This document shows positions 43,980 through 55,385 of a stretch of DNA of 64,000 nucleotides, piece by piece; the first letter of the stretch is position 1; every line of letters begins with the position of its first letter. The notes beneath the pieces were generated by a model that was given only the letters and a program-made list of their open reading frames with translations, was not told the DNA's origin and ran no database searches. The position numbers were made by a program, and so were the translations under genes. The stretch is from Exobasidium rhododendri (Eukaryota; Basidiomycota; Exobasidiomycetes; Exobasidiales; Exobasidiaceae): the NCBI GenBank assembly GCA_026210745.1, contig CP110632.1, positions 2,479,001 to 2,543,000 on the forward strand, in the 5' to 3' direction.

Positions 43980-46900
43980 TCATCTCAGATTGATGTGACT
44001 GGCGGTCGCGGCCCGATGTATCGATTGACGGCCCAGGGAGCCACCATTACTGCCATTTGCTCGCATTTGTTGGACTATGCCACTGGCACTACCACCAGAA
44101 TAGGTTTGCAGTTTGCCATACGTAGCCGGTCGTCGCTGATTGGCGGCAGCAGCACAAGGGCTATCGGAAGGGCCTGCGTCAAAGGACGACTCATCACCCA
44201 CCGAACTTCCAAAGCTGATGTCACCTGCTGCTGCCGTGGAATTTGGAAGCGACCCAAGCACCGACCTTCCACTGCCGAGGAAACTACTGAAAGCTTCGGT
44301 CCGAGTGGTGCTACTACTCGTGGTGACGGCACTGATGGTTGTCGCCTTCACAAAGTTGCGTCGGGCCAAGGCAGAATCAGCTTGAACTGCCGACGGACTA
44401 GCAGACTTTTCAAACGAACTGTCGACTTCTTCTCGAATCAGTGTAGCTCTGGCAAGGAACGATGGATTGTTGAGCGACAGCGTTCCATCACTGTGGGGTA
44501 GTCGAGCTTTGCTGGAATTGAAACTGTCGCCGTAAGCAAAGCTGCGATGACGAGAAAATTGTTTGCGGAATCCGTTCAATTCGACGCTTCTCTTTTCCTG
44601 GAATTTGGGATCGTCCATTTCGACGTACGACCTAGGCTCACAAACATTGGCGTACTCTTTGAAGAAGCCGCAGTATCCTCCCTGAAGGATGTATATTTCA
44701 GGAAAGTGACAGTTGGGGTAGTCGTGCGCCAAGGATCGATCTGCCTGTCGTAGAGCCAAGGCCATCGAAGGAGCTCGTTTGCAACTGAATTCGCAATGGA
44801 AGATCAACACTTTCTTCGTCGAATGACCAGCAGCGTCTACTTTCCCACTCTGGCTTCGTATAGGCAAATCATTCTTGTCTTGTGGTAGGAGAAAGTGTTT
44901 CTTCACTCGCTCCATCGTGCTCAAGTTGATGGCACCGCTGATGTGGCCACCTTCGAATTCATACCCAAAGCGGCAGTCAATGATTTGATACGTTGTCATC
45001 TTTTGATCGTACTGGCCTTGCAAGACTTCCACTAGTGTCGTCGGTGTGATTCTCATCAAACCGTCGTCCTTGACGCTGAAGCATGGCAGGATCTTGCCTT
45101 CTCGCTCCGAAGCTCCGAAACCCGGGAGTCCCTCTGCACTTCGGAAGGGTGAAGAAGTGGAAGCAGCAGCATCATCATCGCCCATCTGCGGGGGTGAGAT
45201 GCAGAATGCGACGGTTTTGTTACTGTTGCCGTCCTTGTCCTTCATCCTGTTCAAGAAGTGCTTTTCCGTTCCATAGCCCACGGTAAAGCTGTCATCCTTG
45301 CTCGTCTTGCGTATCATGGTTGGACGCACTGCCTTTGGTCTCGCACTGGGCGCAATGGGCGACCCGGTAGCATCAAAGTCAGAAGGAAACTCTCGGCCCA
45401 GTAGTGATGACTGATTAGTGCGATCAGAGGGAGAAACGATGAAAGACTGATCTCCTCCATCTACACTGCACATGGACATATCTTCCGCTGCTTGAGCAAA
45501 TGCGGCCGAATTGTCAATAGCCGATTGACATCGTCTGGGTGCAGGGGCTTTCATACGAGCCACGGTTGATGCAGTTGGTGCTGCTGAAGAGCTGACGGCA
45601 AGTTGACTGAAAGCGGTGGTGTGCAGAGTATTGAAAGTAGGTCTTCTGCCGTAAGGGTTCAGTCGTTTACCTAGCGTAGAAGTACTCGATCCGGCAACAC
45701 ACACGATCGATGGAACAATAGCCAATGTCGCAGACTTCGCAAAAGTCCGAGGTCGAGTGGAAGCGGAAGGTTGGGAAGAAAGGTTGGATTCTATGCTGCT
45801 CTGTGGAGGGCAGGTTCTGCCTAGTTCGGGTGACTGTGGATTGAAAAAGTAGCTGCCGAACTCCTCATTTCGAAGCGTAGAGGGGGAAGGCGATTCAACG
45901 ATCGTCGGGTGCAGTGGTGGCAAGCTCGAGCGTTGCGGCTGAAACAGCTCGCGATTGTCCGCCCTATCTGTTGAAGAGTCAGATCGCGATCGACCAGACC
46001 GATTGGCGCCAAACGTCTTTGTCGTCGATAGAGCCGGTTCAGACTGTCATGAAGGAGAGCGGACAAGCATTTGTCAGGTCTCTCTCTTCTATGCAATGTT
46101 CAGCAGCAAGCAAGCGTCTACTCACTCCTCGATTAAGTTTGCGTAGTGCTTCCAGACTGTCTCGCCTGCTGCCCAATTCAATCGTTTGTCCGGTAGTCAT
46201 GCTCTTTAGCAAATTGGGGCGGCGACTGATGGGACGACATCGATGCGTATTGTTAGTCTTAAATTCTGCCTTGCTCTGATTGAGATAGTACTCACCTCGC
46301 AGTAGGAAGAGGTGCCGATGGAGGTGCCATTCCAGCAGAACGCACACTTGGTCGACCTGGATTATTTGCGCTAGTGAGAGGCAGAGAAGAAGGCCGTCTC
46401 TTGAGAGGAGGTTCCTTGTCGGGACTGGCTTGCGAGTCGAAGCTGTCTTCTCCCATACCAGATGATGTTTGGTACGACATTCGACGTGAGTTCTGTGACA
46501 ATTCTGTACCAAACAGTCTACCCAAGGAGCCGTTCGCCACATCTGACCTCTCGGAAGCACATCTTCTTGAGATCGAAGAAGTGTTCATGCGAACGGGGGT
46601 ATCCTCTTTCATCGCACTACCAGGGGGCAAATTATGATCCACCTGAGCGAGGCCCCTGCTTACTCTGGAAGGAGTTGTGTTGTTGTGTTGAGAAGGTGGG
46701 GAAGAAATGTCCATGTAATCGACAGAGCTCATCTTTTTGGCAAGGCTCGGCGACCGACTATCTAGGACGGTACCCATTGCCGCTCCTAAGCTTTCTTGTC
46801 CCAGGCGAGGCGGGGTTCTACGAGACAGTCTAATCGTTGCTTGATCGTCTACGACACGAGTTCTGTACGAGTATGATGAAAGAGCGCTTAATTGAGATGA

Positions 46901-47101
46901 GCTTGAGCTGCTTGCGACCATTCGATTGAGCTCAAAGGAAGAGCCCAGTGACATGGAGGATCCAAAGGATTGATCACCAAATTCATCCGGTAGATCATCA
47001 TGCTTGAAGGTCGGCGAACTTGGCTGCTCGAATATGTCGTATCGAGAAGAAGTATGTGAAGGGCCGAGAGGCGAAGACAGCATCGTCGTCGTCATTATCA
47101 T
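43980..47101 (-). CDS. CDC25: Cdc25 family M-phase inducer phosphatase
   Basis: Three exons, complement(46296..47101, 46126..46225, 43980..46043), 989 residues. The ATG at 47101 (MIMTTTMLSS) is the first in frame. The N-terminal 550 residues are Ser-rich and disordered, with a conserved-looking RRPNLLKSMTTGQTIELGS coded by the 100-nt second exon. The rhodanese-like catalytic domain has YQIIDCRFGYEFEGGHISGA. The phosphatase loop is FHCEFSCKRAPSMA with the CX5R nucleophile Cys719. It is followed by YPEIYIL-type sequence (FPEIYILQGGYCGFF) and YVEMDDPKF. Family members remove inhibitory phosphates from Cdk1 to trigger mitosis. The C-terminal tail is Ser/Ala-rich. It is convergent with RSP5. Confidence 0.93.
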
Positions 47102-49950
47102 CTGTCTCAACGCTCGTCGGATGCTATCGAAGGACGAGCAGAATGGGGCAAACGAAGAGAGCCAAAAGATTTGCTACCGGATATCAGCTATCTCTTGTTT
47201 GGAAAGAAGGTGGGAACGACGAGGCAAAGTAGTCGTGAATTGAGCTTGTCGAGGAAAGTTGTTTTATTTTGGGTCAGGGCGGTGAATACGTGTGAGGGGA
47301 GCGAAAGACGAATGGTGTGAATCGTGCTTGATTGATCCGATGTTGATATCGCGGCTTCAGTCGATGTAAGGGAAAAAGGAGTGTGGAGAGGAACAGGAAA
47401 AGGATGGTGTGGAACAGGAGTATGAGAGCAACAAAGGAAGACCTTTCAAGATTGTGTGACTTTGTTGCCCGCTGCTGCTCTCTTGCCGTGTTTGACTTGG
47501 GATAAAGGAATCAGGAAGAGGGATGATTTGGGGAAGTAAATGTCATGTGTAAAAAGAAAGTAAGCAGCTGTGTGGATCGCCTGCTGAAGGAGACTAGTTT
47601 CAAGGGTTGCCCGACTGATCGGACTAAGATGACTTGCTCGCCCGGCTGGGTCACTTTGCAATGTGTGTGTTGCGCCCAAACACGCAATGCACAGGGTTTG
47701 GGTAGGTTAAATTCCGAAATGGTAGATTACCAAAAAAAAGTAAGTGTTAAATTGCTTGAAACACGTAAAGCGAGAGAGCAACACACGAATAATAAATACA
47801 TTAGTGTACCCACCCTCCCATGACTTCTTATTTCTTTTTTCTCCCTTCCCAATTCTGAACGCATTTCGTTCGGAGATGGCACCTTGCTTGCTAGGCTAAA
47901 TTCACCACGTCGGAAATCAGACTCTACTCTCCTACTACCAACGGCCAAGGGACAGGTTCCAGAGGCAAACAAGCATATCACACACTCCTCAACCTTACCT
48001 CGCCTTGCCCTCCTTCGTCCTGATGGAAAATGAACAAACACAGATGGATGCGCGCATCTCACGTTGAACTGAGGGCGAAACTTGAAATGAGAAGAGGGGG
48101 GGGGTAAAGGCACACTAGTAGTGACGCTGCCGCGCCGATGCAGCGAAAGTACAGGTAATCCATATCCAAACTCCATCATCTGATTGGAGAGGCGGAGATT
48201 TTGGGTGGAGGACATGAGCAAGGTGAATACAAACCAATTTGCCCGCTCAGCTGCAAGACGTCGTCGTCCCCCTCTCCCAGCCCCCAAAAAGACATGCAAC
48301 GATAGCTTTTTGAACAGAGGATCCGCAAAAGATATGAGCATTGTCGTGCTTTGTACTATTCTTTTGAGGACTTTACGAACCTGTAATTTAAAAGGAAAGG
48401 ATCCTTCGAACTGTATTCCGATGCACAGACTTGTAAGTAGGTCAGATGTGACTTCTTCCCTTTTGTATTACAATTCCTTTCTGTCCCACCTGTTGAATAT
48501 AAAAATACTTCGGCTCTCTTTTCTCTGAGCGTAGAAGTTGATCAATGACGCCCGCCGCATGTAAGCAAGTTACAGTAATTTTCCTTCACCTTTCCGATCT
48601 CTACCTCTGGGTAATCTCAGTATCACACAAGCGGTGTTGCTCAATTCTTCGACGATTTGATAGAATATGTCACAATTTGCGAGTCTGCTCCACTTGCTGT
48701 CATTTGCGCGCCACACCATCTTCCTTCACCAGCTGATTGGGGTACGCAACGTCTGAGCACAAGGCCTGGATCACGAAAGCAGCAGGCAGCCACACCGGCT
48801 GCATCGCCACTCCAGGAGTCTAGCAAGGCTTCTCGACTCATGCTCGAATCGGCGTCTACACACCCCTAAATTCTCCCATCAGTCAATCAGAGAAAGAGAG
48901 AGAGAGAGAGAGGAAGAGCCGCACGTTGATACTGCAGCAGCGATCTGCGCGTGCATCAGGGTGCATGACACAGGATTAGGAGTTGTGATCACAGGCGAAA
49001 AGGATGGGAAGGAGAAGCTAAGGCAATGCAATGCGTCCTTTGCTGCCTGCTGCCGATCATGAATCTCATTCGATGTCTTCCGCTCTGAGCAACGAGGCAT
49101 CGCTAGTGTGCCTGAAGAAAGGTACGGAAAATAGAACCGCTAGGCACACATTATCGAACATGGTGGTACAAGTTGCCTTTTGATCTGGAAGGCACACTGA
49201 GATCGTGAGGGTCAATTCAAGCAGGACTAAGTTGACGTCATATACATACTCGGACGGGCTGATCTGGAACTTTCCTTTCCCGACCCTCGGTATGGCGTAA
49301 AGGACAAATTAAGATTAAAAGAGGAGCGATAGAAGAATGAGGCGATGTTTACCCCCTTTTCTTCTTTTAATCGGGATCGTCGCAACGAGTATTAGACCTG
49401 TGTGACCATTTGATATAATTTATTAGTGATCGTCAACAAAAACGCTATTGAACTAACAAACACGTCGAGGGGTAGAGCAACACTATAGATACACGTCATG
49501 GAGGTCGTTAGTCACGCGAATTCGATTCGCTCATTCGTTTTTGGAAGATCTCGTTTTTCTCACGCCAGTCCAAATTAGTTAAATCACACTACTTCTGGCC
49601 ATAGCATGCAGAACGTGGGTGTCTCGAACCTAACCTAATTAGAGCGCTTCTCGCAAGCCTTTTGTCACAATCACACACGGCAACAGCTGCAGGTATGGGA
49701 TTGGTTGATGTGTGGTCCCGAGGCAAATGCAAGGCTTTTTGGCTGTGCTGCTTCCTCGACTAATTCAGCACGAGAGAGAAGAAAAAGATTAGGTGTAAAG
49801 GAGATTAATCTTCGGACAATCACTATGGTAGGGGACCCCCAAACAAGACGTCGTCTCGATAATGTGATGCAAATTTGATGCTCTATGGGATGATGATGAG
49901 ATTGGGATATACAGATGTGCTCTCGAAGCATGCGAATAACAGGATCCGAC
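47102..49950. other. 2.85-kb gene-free spacer between CDC25 and UVE1
   Basis: The longest spacer in the window. It lies 5' of CDC25 and 3' of UVE1. No frame here has coding character: the longest (204 residues, minus strand, about 47727-48341) is arbitrary in composition and matches nothing I know. Visible items are a G9 run at about 48096-48104, a (GA)n run at about 48894-48912, and an AT-rich patch at 49400-49460. It may be a long CDC25 5' regulatory region or an unannotated non-coding RNA. I found no tRNA, 5S or snRNA signature. Confidence 0.55.
48894..48912 (+). repeat. Short (GA)n tract
   Basis: A GA dinucleotide run of about 19 bp within the long spacer, preceded by AGAA. It is the third GA/CT tract in the window. 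Confidence 0.8.
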
Positions 49951-52181
49951 TTAGTAAGCATCGGGCTCGGGCGCTTCCTCCTTCATGTTCGCCTCGTCAG
50001 CTGCTCCTGGAAATGGGCGTCGCTCTCGACCTTGTTGCAATTCACTTCGTATCCAATCTGCCACTTTTGCCATGTCTTCCTTGACTTCAACGGCACTCTG
50101 AATGGGACCTCTGGCTAGTTCCTTTTCGATTTTACTTTGTGGCCCTTCGTACTTCACCCCTCTCTTTATTGCTGCCGCCTTTGCCTTTTCGATGGCCTTT
50201 TCTATCATGCTTGCTTCCGTTGGCTTCTTTTGCTTGACTGGCGAGGGTGAAGCAGTGGGGGATGGCGATCGCGATGCCTCCCCTCCGACGACGATCTTTG
50301 CACCACCGCTGCCGTTCAATTTGGATCTCCTGCCACCTGTCGAAGTTGTCAAGTCATCTGCTGGAGGTCGCAAGTTGTCGTGAATGACGGGGAACAAATT
50401 GTAGATTCGATACATTTCCAACACTCCCTGCTCCTTGTCTTTGCACTCGAGCATCAGATCGGCATTATAGGGAAGATCTGCAGGTAACTCGGCACATCGA
50501 TCAGAGTGTGCTCTTCTTTCCATGAGAGACCTAGCGCCCGGTCTCGGCTCGCTCAGATGATACTTTGGCGTAATACCTCGCTTGGCAAAGATAGCTTGTG
50601 CTCTTTGGATGATCTCAGCGGGGGTCCAAGAGGAAGGTCGAAGTAAGTCGTGATGGAAGTCGAACACCAGAGGTACCGGTGGGTCCAGCGATTCACACAG
50701 CGGCAGTAATTCTTCCGCACTGTAGGACATCTCGTCGTTCTCCAGCACTAGCCTTCGCCTCACAAAGTCTGGCAGCTTGTTTTCGATGGTGTCTTTGATC
50801 CTGATGGTGGCTGCCTCTCGATCTCCGTATGTCCCCCCTCCATGTAAGATCATCACACCGTCTGGACCTATTCCCATCAAGTCCAGTACTTTCGCGTGGA
50901 CCTCTAGCTCTCGAATGCTTGCTTCTAGTACTTTGGGATGAGGCGTTCCCAGTACACAGAATTGGCCTGGATGCATAGTAAGTCGTTGGTTGAGGCGTCG
51001 AGCAACCTCTCCGGCTTCGGCTAATTCCTTGGCAGCAAAATTGATATCGTAGCCGTACTTTTCGTGGCCGGCAAAAGGAAAGATTTCGGAAGACAGTCGC
51101 ATCATGTGGATATTATTGGCCGCATTGAATTCAAGGAGCGGTATCTAGGGGAAGCAGGTTGCAATCAGCAGCGAGTCCTTCAAAGTCCTAGAACACGAAA
51201 GCAAACACTCACGATGTCCTTTACGTTCTGAAGAGCCAAGCTTTTCACCCACTCCAGCCCCTTCTCTTCGATCGTCTTGATCCGGACATTTCGTGAGCAG
51301 AAGACGGCCGGGTCTTGACTTCTCAAGATTGTGTTTAGACAGGCATATCCGAGCCTTCCTTTGAAGCCTTCCTTCCTCTCTTCTCTCTTACCTATCGGCC
51401 CTTCTGTGCAAAAATCTCTCGAAGGCACGGAAGGAATGGTATAGACTACTGGCTCCTTCGTCTTCTTCTTCCTCTTTGCAATCTTTCGACCATTCTTTCC
51501 TCTTCGCACGGGTTCTCCATCTGAATCCAGCTCCTGTTCCTCAGCTCCACTGCTTGCTTCGCTGCCCTGATCCAGTGCTGCGAGCGTCGATGTCTTGGAG
51601 TCGTCCATGTCATCTTGATCTTTTTCTACAATCGCAGGCTTCGTGGCTGCCCTCCTACGCTTTCTGACTGGTGTCACTGGTTCATCTATGGAAGGCTCTG
51701 TCGGGCTTACTTCAGACTTCACCTCCTTCTTAACGTTTCTCCCGCGTGTCTTTGGTGGGACAGACGATGCTTGTTCCTCGCTTGATGCCGCCGTCGCTGC
51801 TCCTAGATCTATATTCTCTGCGTCGTCTGTCTCGTTGTGCTCTACCTTTACATCGACATTCTTTGCCTTTGGACCACTTCTTTTCACTTTGACCGACTTC
51901 AAGAGTGATGGCGGTATCTCCACCTCTATCGTCGGGATGTTTTCATTGACGCTCGATCGACTCCTTCGACGAGTCGTAGTGGCAGGCATCGCAGTGATCG
52001 GCGTAGCAGACAAAGAGGAGTGGCGTCTAGTGTGATCAAGGTGGGCGCTGATGGAAGCGTGACTACGGAGGCGATGACCAGCCAGAAGAAGCGTGCTGCA
52101 GTTTCCCCCGTTGAGAACAGTCTTAGCGTTCACTGTCGAGAAAGTCCGTAATCCTAGTCTCGCCGAGGAAAAGGCCAGCAT
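49951..52181 (-). CDS. UVE1: UV-damage endonuclease Uve1 (UVDE)
   Basis: Two exons, complement(51213..52181, 49951..51144), 720 residues. The N-terminus (MLAFSSARLGLRTFSTVNAK) has mitochondrial presequence character. A second Met at residue 65 starts MPATTTRRRSRSSVNEN, which could give a non-mitochondrial form. A long Lys/Glu-rich linker with basic clusters follows. The UVDE TIM-barrel core begins RLGYACLNTILR and, across the 68-nt phase-0 intron, continues IPLLEFNAANNIHMMRLSSE. Metal-site and core motifs include TMHPGQFCVLGTP, VMILHGGGTYGD, LVLENDEMSYS, PLVFDFHHD and MLECKDKEQGVLEMYRI. The enzyme nicks DNA 5' of cyclobutane dimers, 6-4 photoproducts and other lesions, starting a repair route independent of nucleotide excision. 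The C-terminal 100 residues are a basic, less conserved tail. Confidence 0.94.
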
Positions 52182-52490
52182 GCGATGGCGTGTCAGAAAA
52201 TGCAAGCAATGATGGCTTCTGGCGGAAGAGAAACTTTATGTCAAAAATTCCCTCATTATGTCGAATCTCGAGGTGTGCCACTGGATACTGTATGTGGTAA
52301 TACTACTTTTTTCGATACTTCCAGGTGGAGGAGGGACTGAGTATTGTAGTAATTACCTCCGTGCGCGCGCTATAGAAAGCATTGACATTTTCAATAATAC
52401 AATACAATAAAATTACAAGGGGTCAACACGATAAGATAAGAGGCACACATACCCCACACGACTTCGGACGATGGCGATCATTGGCCTCCT
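52182..52490. promoter_or_regulatory. UVE1 promoter region
   Basis: A 309-base spacer upstream of UVE1 and downstream of the arrestin-like gene. It contains a GCGCGCGCTATAG stretch at about 52363 and AT-rich sequence at about 52385-52425. No gene is supported. In Cryptococcus, UVE1 is light-regulated by the white-collar complex; I cannot point to a specific site here. Confidence 0.35.
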
Positions 52491-53995
52491 TCAAGAGGTC
52501 ACCGTGGAGGTGTAGATGGGCGGGACTGCTTCCGGTTCCGTCTCTAGAATGATAGGTGGTGTAAGGAAGGATATCCTTGTATCACCAGATGAGATATTGA
52601 ACTGCAATCGGTACTGTCAAAAAGGAGAAAGAGGCCATGCGCGAGATGAGACGGCAATCACCAGCCAACTCTTGATCAATTATATTCAACCACTCACTTC
52701 GATCATCAACCCTGCAAAGGTAAACGCTGGCGATAGTGGACCAAGCTTTGTACTTGAGTCGAGTAGACAGATGCTTCCATTCAGATGACGTTCGCTTGTG
52801 TCATAGTAGGCCGAATTGATGCTATCGGTAGCCTCTTCATCCATCTGATCTTCAGAAGCAGTCACTCGTAAGAGGCTTGTAAAGCTTGAGTGGTCCCTCC
52901 GCTCCACTTCTCGTCTCCCCAACCATGACTTCTTGGAAACGATCCGAACCAGATTCACTGCAATGTGCGTCTGAGTAGAGGTTAATATATTATTGTTGAA
53001 TTCCAGGCAAAACAGTAGCGGCTTCTCCAGCGTCATCATCGTGTCTCCGAGCAATCTCAGCTTTGGGGGAAATTGAGAAAGGAACGAGGAGCGTAAGTCT
53101 TCCCCCACTCTTTGGCTGCAGCATCATCCACAAAATTCCTTGCTCACTTTGACACGGGAAGTCGAAAAACAACTACACGCTCCTCCCACTCCGTCACTGA
53201 TACGACCTGGCTCTCGATGCCAGTGCTTGCTTCTCAGCCCGCTATACTTAGGCAAAAGAGTCTGGCCTCGCTCTCCCAAGGCAGTAGGGATAACGAAAAT
53301 AGGTTCTCGAAAGCTGTGGAGAGAAAAAGAAGGGATATTTCTGTCAGGGAGAGTTGTTACATCCCTTCCCCGTGCACCCTCTCTCTTTCACACTCACGTC
53401 TTCTCCCTGCTTGAACCGAGCAGACGTCCCATCCCAGCTTTACTACTCCAAGTGATGGTAGCTTTCAGATGATAGTCTACCCTGGCCTTAGAGGGCTCTT
53501 TCCAAGGTATGAACAGCTTTTGCACGTAAGAGTGACTCTCTTCCGAGAAGGTGGGAGGAAGATGATGTCGAATCACCGAATTGGCACGATGTAGTGATAA
53601 CTTCTTTCTCATGGCGTCGTTCAAGTCGATAAAATGAGGCAATTGAAAGTTGAAGTACTGAGTCTCTTGACCACTGGCCAGCAGCGGTTGCGAGAGTTTG
53701 AGAAATTGACATTCCTTTATCGAGTAGCCAGGGCGCTCCGGATCAGCAAAGTTGTTTCCCATGTTGAATGTGGGACACAAGCTAGAGGCGTAGGCCCAGC
53801 GAGCTTGCGTCAGTGTCAGGCTTTCGCTGTATTTAACCCCAATCACTATTCGACTCACTAGTTGATGACACCGATGAGCTCAATTTTTACATGAGATACA
53901 TCGCGATCCTCGAGCTGACTGAGCTGTAGCGAGCCATCGACGGCGTGTGGGTCTAGCGGATGAGACGTAAAGACGGCCTGAATCTCACACCGCAT
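52491..53995 (-). CDS. Arrestin-like protein, five exons
   Basis: Five exons, complement(53859..53995, 53398..53781, 53148..53313, 52698..53060, 52491..52613), 390 residues; all joins keep frame. It starts MRCEIQAVFTSHPLDPHAVD and contains VSHVKIELIGVIN-Y, an arrestin-type beta-strand pattern. Later parts are VDYHLKATITW, FREPIFVIPTALGERG, VK-LRLLGDTMMTLEKPLLFC and GPLSPAFTFAGLMIE-YRLQF. These match the order of N- and C-terminal arrestin lobes in fungal proteins. The sequence is divergent and no PPxY motif for Rsp5 binding is visible, so a trafficking-adaptor role is only suggested. There are no membrane segments. The fourth acceptor (TTTCCCCCAAAG) is less usual than its neighbours but is the only one that restores the family frame. 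Confidence 0.75.
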
Positions 53996-54312
53996 GTCTC
54001 ATGTACGTGCTACGTTGCGAGATTGGAGGAGGACTCTTCGAAAGTGATGATGATGATGGTAAAGGGCTCAAAGTAGAGCTAGCTGGGCAGAGTTCCGCAA
54101 AGGCGGGAGTCGAAAGGAGGGTCGGGGAACCGTAGGCCGAAATAGTGACTGCCTAATCATTATCTTGAATTTTTCTAAGCGGAAAGTTTCAAATTCTGTA
54201 TTGGAGAGTGGGCCGCGCCCGCGCTAGCTTTCCCTTTCCCCTTCGACGTGGGCAGCAGGTTCTTCTGAAAGGTGCAGTGATGATTCCGATACAAGAAGCG
54301 CCAGGGAGAAAA
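53996..54312. promoter_or_regulatory. Promoter of the arrestin-like gene and 3' end of COA8-like gene
   Basis: A 317-base spacer between two genes on the minus strand. It includes a GATGATGATGATGG stretch near 54044 and GC-rich GGGCCGCGCCCGCGC at about 54211-54225. No gene is supported. Confidence 0.35.
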
Positions 54313-55140
54313 TCACCCTCTCTGAACCGACTGAAGCGCTTTCAATTTGTTCCGTAGATAGGTGACCCTGGCACCCAACCGAACCTGCTGCCATGCTTGC
54401 TTCCAGACCAAGACATTGTACGCTCGGTTTCGTCGTCCGTTTGCTTGTAGCCAGTTTGCATAGAATGCCGATTCGTCTTTGCTCATCTCTGCTGCCGCCT
54501 CGGTCGATTTACTACTTTGACCTGCATTCGCATCACCATTGCTACTCCTATGCATATCTTCTCGTCCCATGTCCTCACCCGTCACACCCTCAGGTAGAGC
54601 TGCGACTCTTCGATGGCTTTCCTCCTTCCAGTGACCGAGATCTCTAGTGAAGCGGATATTGTTGTCTCTCCAGAATCGTTGTGTGATCGTGTCGTTTGTC
54701 AGCTTGCTCAATCGCAGCTTCATCTCGGCTTCTTCCACTTCACTGCTGATGGTGTCGACGTAATTACGGTAATTCTGGACTACTCGGGATCCGAACTTCG
54801 ACGAGGACAGGCCTTTATTGCTCCTTGACAGTTGGGAGAATTCGCTTAGCGAATATGGATGAGGAGTCGCTTTGGCATATCTCGAAGTGGTGATGCCAGG
54901 AGACTGAGATGAAGATGCAGAAGTTGTTGAATAGGATGGCACGGGAGCGTAAAACATCGGTCGTATATTCGAGATGGGGTCAGGAGGACCGACCAGATCC
55001 ACCTTGCCTACCTCGACATTACTTTGCTTGCGGCGACTTCGCGATGATTGAAGAGGACTATTCGCCGCAGTACTTGACCATCGCTTCAGTGTGATAGTCA
55101 AGATACTCTTGAAGGAGTCGTTGGCTGCTTTGATACTCAT
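54313..55140 (-). CDS. COA8/APOPT-family mitochondrial protein
   Basis: Single exon, 275 residues. The N-terminus (MSIKAANDSFKSILTITLKR) is a plausible mitochondrial presequence. The family signature is DPISNIRPMFYAPVP, later HPYSLSEFSQLSR, then ITQRFWRDNNIRFTRD and, near the C-terminus, FYANWLQANGRRNRAYN with RLGARVTYLR. This order matches animal COA8 (APOPT1), a mitochondrial matrix protein needed to stabilise cytochrome c oxidase assembly under oxidative stress. Two Ser-rich inserts make this version longer than the animal protein (about 200 residues). A role in complex IV assembly is inferred from the family. An ACGCGT core lies about 104 bp upstream (55244-55249). Confidence 0.85.
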   Translation of the reverse strand: MSIKAANDSFKSILTITLKRWSSTAANSPLQSSRSRRKQSNVEVGKVDLVGPPDPISNIRPMFYAPVPSYSTTSASSSQSPGITTSRYAKATPHPYSLSEFSQLSRSNKGLSSSKFGSRVVQNYRNYVDTISSEVEEAEMKLRLSKLTNDTITQRFWRDNNIRFTRDLGHWKEESHRRVAALPEGVTGEDMGREDMHRSSNGDANAGQSSKSTEAAAEMSKDESAFYANWLQANGRRNRAYNVLVWKQAWQQVRLGARVTYLRNKLKALQSVQRG

Positions 55141-55312
55141 CGTCGACTCAAGAAGATGGGTATCAGAAGCGGCGAGTGTTGGTGTCGAGCTTTAAAAGGG
55201 GAGAGGTTAATCGGAGAAAAACAAAAGTACAGTAGCAAAACCCACGCGTAGACAAGGAGGGACGAGCAAGAAGAAGGTGGGTAGACAAATCTTATAATCG
55301 TACAAAAGGCGA

Positions 55313-55385
55313 GTCATTATCATTGTCATTGTCATCGTCATTGTCATTATCATTGTCATTGTAATTGTCATTGTGATTGTCATTA
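55313..55385 (+). repeat. Imperfect 6-bp tandem repeat (CATTGT)12
   Basis: About twelve copies of a CATTGT/CATTAT hexamer, immediately downstream of and touching the stop codon of the acetoacetyl-CoA synthetase gene. On the mRNA strand it reads ACAATG repeats and carries further in-frame TGA codons after the TAA. Confidence 0.9.

Noticed and set aside
43908-44501. 197-residue + strand frame overlapping the CDC25 3' end
   Set aside because: Antisense shadow with arbitrary composition; CDC25 is well supported on the minus strand.
47727-48341. 204-residue minus-strand frame in the long spacer
   Set aside because: No recognisable motif, no splice context, composition unlike the real genes nearby.
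49460-49545. Possible tRNA: TAGAGCAACA resembling an A box and AATTCGATTC resembling a B box
   Set aside because: The B box lacks the leading GG, and no acceptor or T-stem pairing can be drawn. A reverse-strand GGTTCGAGAC near 49628 also fails to fold.
22471-52181. A DNA-repair or chromosome-biology gene cluster (SCC3, RAD54, CDC25, UVE1)
   Set aside because: The genes are far apart, on mixed strands, and interspersed with unrelated metabolic and mitochondrial genes. Housekeeping genes of this density give such neighbours by chance.
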